Position numbers and translations under genes: made by a program. The notes below the pieces were generated by a model. That model ran no database searches. It was not told where the DNA came from and was given only the letters and a program-made list of their open reading frames with translations. DNA of 64,000 nucleotides from Dactylis glomerata (taxonomy: Eukaryota; Streptophyta; Magnoliopsida; Poales; Poaceae). Where the stretch lies: the NCBI GenBank assembly GCA_007115705.1, contig QXEO01000464.1:8238317-8302316 (forward strand), in the 5' to 3' direction. This document shows positions 58,777 through 64,000 of the stretch, in pieces (position 1 is the stretch's first letter; every line of letters starts with the position of its first letter).

Positions 58777-59740
58777 TGTAACATCCCGCTTTTAGCTAAT
58801 TCATATCAGGAGTTGATTTGTGCATCATGAGCATCAATTATTTTTCCAAGAAAATTATGCACAAAGGAATTATTTGAAAACCCTAATATGTGCAAATCTT
58901 TCTTGTTTCTAAAATGCTCTCAAAATGTTTTAAAAACTTTGCAAACAATATTTATGGAGCTTCTATATGTTAAGAAATTCATGGTTATTTATAAAACTTC
59001 AAAAGTTTGAATCTTCAAAACCATGTCAAATTTGCAAACTAGTTTGAAAACAAAATCAGAAAAAGGTCTTGGAAAAAAAAACCCCATCCTTGTCGTGGGC
59101 CATTTCTGGCCCAATTCTCTTTCCCTCTCCTCCCAGGTGAAGCCCAGCTGCGGCCCAAACCACATACCGCTTCATCGTCTTCCTCGTCGAGGGGAAGCTG
59201 CTCCGTGTCTGCGCCGCCGCCGCCCGATGCCGTCGCCCTCGCCGAGATGAACGCCGCCGCCCTCGCCTGCCTACAAGTACCCCGCCGCCACTGCGAAAAG
59301 CCCTAGCGCCTCACTTCTCTGTCTCTCCCTAGTTCTCCTCCACACGGCCCGAAACCCTAGCTCCGGCCACCATGGAGCCCCATCGTTCTAGACCTGCCCA
59401 AGCTCTGGCGAGATGCTACGAAGCTCCGCATCGCCGACCTGACCCTCCTGGCCGACTCTTGCTTGCAGGGATGCCGCCAGTCGACGAAATCAAGGCCGTC
59501 TTCCTCGCAGTCATCCGAGCTCCGAGAAGATCATGCGGTCGCCTCCGACCTTCTCCGGCCTAACTGAGCCCTCCATCATGACCGTGGTGAGCTACTGGTC
59601 CTTCGGGACCACTTCTTCCTCCCCCTCTCGCGCTGCCCCGCCCCCGCGTCGCACGCCATCCTCCGCCGCCGCCAGACCACACCGGCGCATTGGCTTTGTC
59701 ACAAATACAGGTAAAATTTTATCTCAATTTTAGACTATTT
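58777..59740 (+). repeat. Partial LTR of another Gypsy family
   Basis: This begins TGTAACATCCCGC, with the same layout as the other large LTRs (AT-rich start, then GC-rich leader 59090-59700 with CCCTAGCTCC), but is not the same sequence. It breaks off at about 59740, where Copia-like sequence begins. Protein-like frames in the GC-rich part are not supported. Confidence 0.6.
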
Positions 59741-59819
59741 GTTTTGAGTTATAAGGTGGCACAATAAGATGGAAGAAATTTCCATGATTACTTGGATGAG
59801 TTCTAATGTGAAACATTGT

Positions 59820-60172
59820 GACGGATACTGCAACGAAGGCTAAGTATATAACTGCTATAGAAGCAGCAAAAGAACTAGGTGTAGTTCCTAGTGTGCTAGT
59901 ACTATGTAGTTCTATTGTATAACAATAGTGACAACATAGTCTCGGCCAAGAAGCAAAGGTCTCACCAGAAGACCAAGTTTATACGATGCCATCTCATAGA
60001 AGATGAGTAATGCGTGCTGACGCAAAAGATATGAAAATACAAACGGACCTGAAAGTGTCAGACCCGTAGATAAAGATTCACCACGTGCAATGCGTATGAA
60101 TAACACCGGAATGCCATAGATGTTGAAGGCGCAAGTATAACTAGATTATTGACACTAGTGCAAGTGGGAGAC
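59820..60172 (+). pseudogene. Copia RNase H C-terminal remnant
   Basis: The frame reads YITAIEAAKELGVVPSVLVL and, further on, KKQRSHQKTKFIRCHLIEDE. This resembles the EAAKE...NNGAI...SHQKTKHI...YHLI end of Angela-type pol. It then has several stops before the purine tract. Confidence 0.6.
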
Positions 60173-61698
60173 TGAAGGAAATATGCCCTAGAGGCAATAA
60201 TAATATTGTTATTATCATATTTCTTGTTTATGATAATGTTTATATTCCATGCTAGAATTGTATTAAGTGGAAACATTAATAATTGTGTGGTTTATGAACA
60301 ACACCGTGTCCCTAGTATGCCTCTACTAGACTAGCTCATTGATTAATGATGGTTAAGGTTTCCTAACCATAGACATGAGTTGTCGATTAATAATGAGGTC
60401 ACGTAATTAGGAGAATGATGTGATGGACAGATCCAAATTAAGCACAACAATTAGATTGTGTCATTGTGTTCACAATTGCGTAGCTTTTCCTATGTCAGTA
60501 TCATATTCCTTAGACCATGAGATAATGCCACTCCCTGGTATCAGAAGAGAGCTTTGAGGTCATCAAACGTCATCCTATGAGAGGGTGATCATAAAGGTGT
60601 CTCTCACGTAATCGGTAAGTACTTGTTGGGTTGCATGTATCGAGATGGGATTTGTCCCTCCCATGTTGGAGAGATATACTCCGGGCCCACTCGGTAATCA
60701 ATGTCATATACCGTTTGCAAACACGTGATTAATGAGTTTAATCACAGGATGATATTGGATCGCGGAACGAGTAAAGAGTACTTGCTGTGAACGAGATTGA
60801 ACTAGGTATGATGATGCCGACGATCAAATCTCGGGCAAGTAAAATATCACGAGACAAGGGAATTTGTATACGGGATTATTTGAATCCTGACATCGTGGTT
60901 CACCGATAATGATCTTCGTTGAATATGTGGGAGTCAATATGGATTTCCAGATCCCGCTATTGATTATTAATAGTGATCATGTCCGCACATTCTCGAACCC
61001 GTAGGGTCACACACTTAATGCTCATCGACGCTAGGGTAGTTTTGGAATTTATGGAAATTGTTTCGGAGAGTTACGGAATTGTTCCGAGAAGACGATTAAT
61101 AATTTATTAATTGAATTAATAAATATTAATATATATATATATATTTATTGGAAATAAATAAGGGCTAAAAAGTAGTCCGTAAAAGGTTTTGCTAATAGGT
61201 CAACTCTGTAGCCCATCTAGACAAACAAATAAAGAGGCAAAGGAAAAAAAAGGAAAAAGAAAAGAAAAGGCAAGGTGCGGCCAACCATGGGCTTGCATGC
61301 TCCTATGCACCTGGGCCATGCCGCATGCATGCATAGGGAGTCCAGAATTGCATCGATGCTAGGAAGAATACTTGGCCGATCGGCCAAGTCCTTGCTCGGT
61401 GTGCTCTCCACGTGATGTGCAATACACGCGAGGCAAAGGCACCTGCGATCGGCTAAGTTTGACTTGGCTCGCACGTCCGCACGTCTATAAAAGATACAAA
61501 CCGGCAACAGTTTAGATTTGACCTAATACCGAAAATTGTTTTAGCTGGCGTTGTCTCTGCTTTTTGTAGTATTTTTTTGCCTTAGTTTGACTAGATCTTT
61601 TGTCTATCTTCTTCCACCTCGCGCGTGTAGGCGAAGCCCTGCCCACAGATACTCTCTACCATAAGCACCACGCCGTCGTGTTTCTGATCCCATCTATC

Positions 61699-62508
61699 CA
61701 GGGGCGGAGCCAGGATTTGACCATAGGGGGGGGTGAGAAAGGCGACAACCATATAGAGATTTTTTTGAAAGTACATATCATCAATATAAAAATAACAATG
61801 TGGAAAATCATATGGGTGTATTTCTATTCATTCTTTAGTGTATATTAAATCAAATTTTATTTAAGTTCTTCTCTTCTTTATCTTTCAACTGTATCGTAAT
61901 ATATAAACTGATACTCCCTCTAGATCTAAATACTTGTCATAGGTTCAATAGAACTTAGAGAGATTTTAGCCTACATTTTCCCTAAATTCATGACAAGTAT
62001 TTAGCGCCGGAGAGGGAGTATATGATTTCGATTCAACCGAACAGAAAACTAACTAGTATCATATATGAATTGAATTGTAATATAACAGGCCATACCTTAG
62101 GCATAGACATATAGTATCACAGATTGCACAGTGGTCACGGTGCAGCGCTGGAGAGGCTTAGCGCCATGCCATATCCTACCCCGATCTGCTGGCGTTGTGG
62201 CGTATGAAGGCGGAGGCGGGCGGCGGCAGGCGATGCCCTAGCAGCTAGTAACAGCGGAACATACACGATCAATCTACTAATTCCCATGGACTGAAAAACA
62301 AGGCCAGTAGGCCACGCTAGGGACATGGGCTAGTGGGCTTTATTCATTGGACTAGTCTGAATAAACTAAACATAGGCTACTTAAGTTCATCTCCAGCCAT
62401 TAGCGCATTATATACGAGTACACTACACATGTATAGCTACCAAAATACATTGAGGGGGGCGATCGGTTGGGAGGGTCTAGCCCCTGCTCGCCCCTGTCTC
62501 CGCCACTG
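61699..62508. mobile_element. hAT-type non-autonomous element (810 bp)
   Basis: The ends CAGGGGCGGAGCCAGGA and CCTGTCTCCGCCACTG are imperfect inverted repeats with the CAG...CTG hAT signature. The flanks CATCTATC (61691-61698) and CATCTACC (62509-62516) form an 8-bp duplication with one mismatch. No transposase frame is present. Confidence 0.82.
61914..62018. mobile_element. Stowaway-type MITE (105 bp) nested in the hAT element
   Basis: The ends CTCCCTCTAGATC and GAGAGGGAG are inverted and flanked by TA. Internal arms AAATACTTGTCAT and ATGACAAGTATTT pair. It is a different subfamily from the two 94-bp copies. Confidence 0.88.
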
Positions 62509-62807
62509 CATCTACCACTCCACCGCGCCTTGCTGGACCGAGGAGGAGGAGTCGTCGATGCGATGTACGTGTGTAACGCTCGGAGGCGCCGCCCGTTGTG
62601 GCGCTTGGATCAGATCGGATCGCGAGGAGGAGACGCTAGTATGACTACGCCGACCACGTTCATCTGAACGTTTCCGCTGTGCGATCTACAAGGGTATGTA
62701 GATCTAATCTCTCTCGCTCGTTGTTTTGCATCTCGTAGATCAGATCTTGGCTGTTCTTGTTCGTACTCGTAGGAAAAAATTTGTTTTCTATGCTGCGAAA
62801 CCCTTCA

Positions 62808-63041
62808 TCAACCTCCGGGGCTTGCCAATTTCTTGGTAGGTCTTTGGTGTGTTGGTCATCTAAGAAGCAAAATTGTGTGTCTCTCTCCACCATCGAAGCC
62901 GAATATGTAGCCGCGACAAGTTGTTGTGCACAACTCTTATGGATGAGGCAACTTGAACGATTATGTTGTCATTTGGGAATGCACTTATGTTTGGTCTTCT
63001 TGAATTTATTTGTCATTTTGCAAAATTGAGTGCTAAGTACC
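62808..63041 (+). pseudogene. Copia RNase H fragment of a different element
   Basis: The frame reads STSGACQFLGRSLVCWSSKK, QNCVSLSTIEAEYVAATSCC and AQLLWMRQLE. This is the well-conserved RNase H segment of Copia pol (LSTxEAEYVAA...QLLWMRQ). It then loses the frame and ends at the next LTR. Confidence 0.82.
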
Positions 63042-64000
63042 TGATACGTCTCAAACGTATCTATAATTTTTGATGCTCCATGCTTGTTTATACACCATTT
63101 GCTTTATGTTTTGTTACACTTCGTGGCGTTTTTATGCATTTTCCAGAACTAACCTATTAACAAGATGCCACAGTGCAAGTTCCCTGTTTTCTGCTATTTT
63201 TGTGTTTCAGAAAAGCTACACAGGAAATACTCTCGGAATTGGACGAAATAAAAGCCGAAGTTCCTATTTTTCCCGACACGAGACGGAGTCCAAAGCAGAG
63301 ACGGAGGGGGACCAGGGGCCAGGCGCACCATAGGGTGGCGCGGCCAGCCCCTGGCCCACGCCACCAGGTGGTGTGGCCGCCTGGCCCACCTTCTGACGCC
63401 GCCCTTCCGCCTATGTATTATCCTCGGCGAGGAAAACCTAAATACTCGATCAATTTTCCACGAAACATACTGAAGCCGCCGCCGTCGTCGACGCGAGATC
63501 GCGACAGTCTAGAAGCTCTTCCCGGCACCCTGCCGGAGAGGGGAATCACCGCCGGAGGCCTTCTTCATCACCATGCCTGCCTCTGGAGTGATGTGTGAGT
63601 AGTCTACCTTGGACTACGGGTCCATAGCAGTAGCTAGATGGTTGTCATTTCCTCCATGTGCTTCATGTTTAGATCTTGTGAGCTGCCTATCATGATCAAG
63701 ATCATCGTTGTGTAATTCTATATGTTGTGTTTGTTGGGATCCGATGAATATTGATACTTTGTCAAGTTGATTTATGATTTATCATCTCTATGTTGTTTAT
63801 GATCTTGCATGCTCTTCGTTGCTAGTAGATATCTTGGCCGAGTAGATGCTAGTGACTCCAAGAGGGAGTATTTATGCTCGATAGTGGGTTCATGCCTCTA
63901 GTAATCTGGGGGAGTGACAGAAACCTCTAAGGTTGTAGATGTGTTGTTGCTACTAGGGAGAAACACCAATCTTGTGTTCAAGGACATTTGTATTGTTTAC
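63042..64000 (+). repeat. TGATACGTC-type LTR, cut by the window end
   Basis: This begins TGATACGTCTCAAACGTATC and follows the LTRs of the 47891-55120 element along its length, but is clearly more diverged, with substitutions and an altered middle (about 63250-63450). It continues beyond the window, so I cannot tell whether it is a solo LTR or part of an element. Confidence 0.85.

Larger units (their letters stand above)
59790..62807 (+). mobile_element. 3' end of an Angela/BARE-like Copia element
   Basis: The end of a Copia RNase H domain, full of stops, is followed by a purine tract (CAAGTGGGAGAC) and a 3' LTR. The rest of the element to the left is missing. The LTR holds two nested DNA elements. 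Confidence 0.75.
60173..62807 (+). repeat. 3' LTR of the Angela-like Copia element
   Basis: This begins TGAAGGAAATATGCCCTAGA and ends ACCCTTCA, with 6-bp inverted ends TGAAGG/CCTTCA. A TATAAAAGATAC box lies at about 61489. Without the 810-bp hAT-type insertion and its duplication it is about 1.8 kb, the size I recall for Angela LTRs. The phrase GGAGAATGATGTGATGGACA is also typical of that family. Confidence 0.85.

Noticed and set aside
59023..59733. Proline- and arginine-rich frames
   Set aside because: They are compositional frames in the GC-rich part of an LTR with no splice or domain support.
1..64000. tRNA or rRNA genes
   Set aside because: None recognised. The matches to tRNA are only primer binding sites at 49533 and 57603.

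Overview
The window looks like gene-poor nuclear DNA of a large-genome grass, most likely a Triticeae species (wheat, goatgrass or barley group). The evidence is spliced plant genes with GT/GC-AG introns, deep nesting of Gypsy and Copia retrotransposons, Stowaway-type MITEs starting CTCCCTCCG, an Angela/BARE-like Copia LTR, and LTRs opening TGATACGTCTCCAACG as in Sabrina/WHAM-like elements. Family names are from memory and were not searched.

Layout: 1-14247 is a nest of Gypsy-like elements. A non-autonomous element with 336-bp LTRs (1-8482) sits in an older element (8483-14247). It is itself split by a 5.6-kb solo LTR (461-6093, target duplication GATGA), which carries another solo LTR (1226-2162, duplication CTCTT). 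A third solo LTR (12860-13194, GTATG) sits in the old element's 3' LTR. 15420-18754 is an internally deleted Copia element with a MITE in it.

18755-35540 is a gene island. It holds a two-exon gene for an acidic, probably nuclear protein (19257-21996). Its 2.1-kb intron carries eight box C/D snoRNA-like units in two families: six tandem 87-nt units, and two 84-nt units with terminal stems. The conserved guides match stretches of 25S rRNA that I recall, so I read the gene as a snoRNA host gene. Next come two class II serine carboxypeptidase-like genes arranged tail to tail. The plus-strand copy (23721-28755, 10 exons, 478 aa) appears intact; one intron starts with GC and another holds a 1.4-kb retroposon. 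The minus-strand copy (29277-35540) has matching exon structure, but LINEs inserted in exons 4 and 8, each with a 15-bp target duplication, break it.

35541-47200 is decayed DNA: a probable B3-domain pseudogene, short repeats, a 25-nt G run and a 4.9-kb LTR-like block. 47201-58590 is the 5' LTR, primer site and one coiled-coil ORF of a Gypsy-like element. Its LTR is split by a complete non-autonomous element (47891-55120) with equal 1631-bp LTRs and target duplication GTATC. 58591-64000 holds more LTR fragments, the 3' end of an Angela-like Copia element whose LTR contains a hAT-type MITE that contains a Stowaway MITE, a Copia RNase H fragment, and the start of another TGATACGTC-type LTR cut by the window edge.
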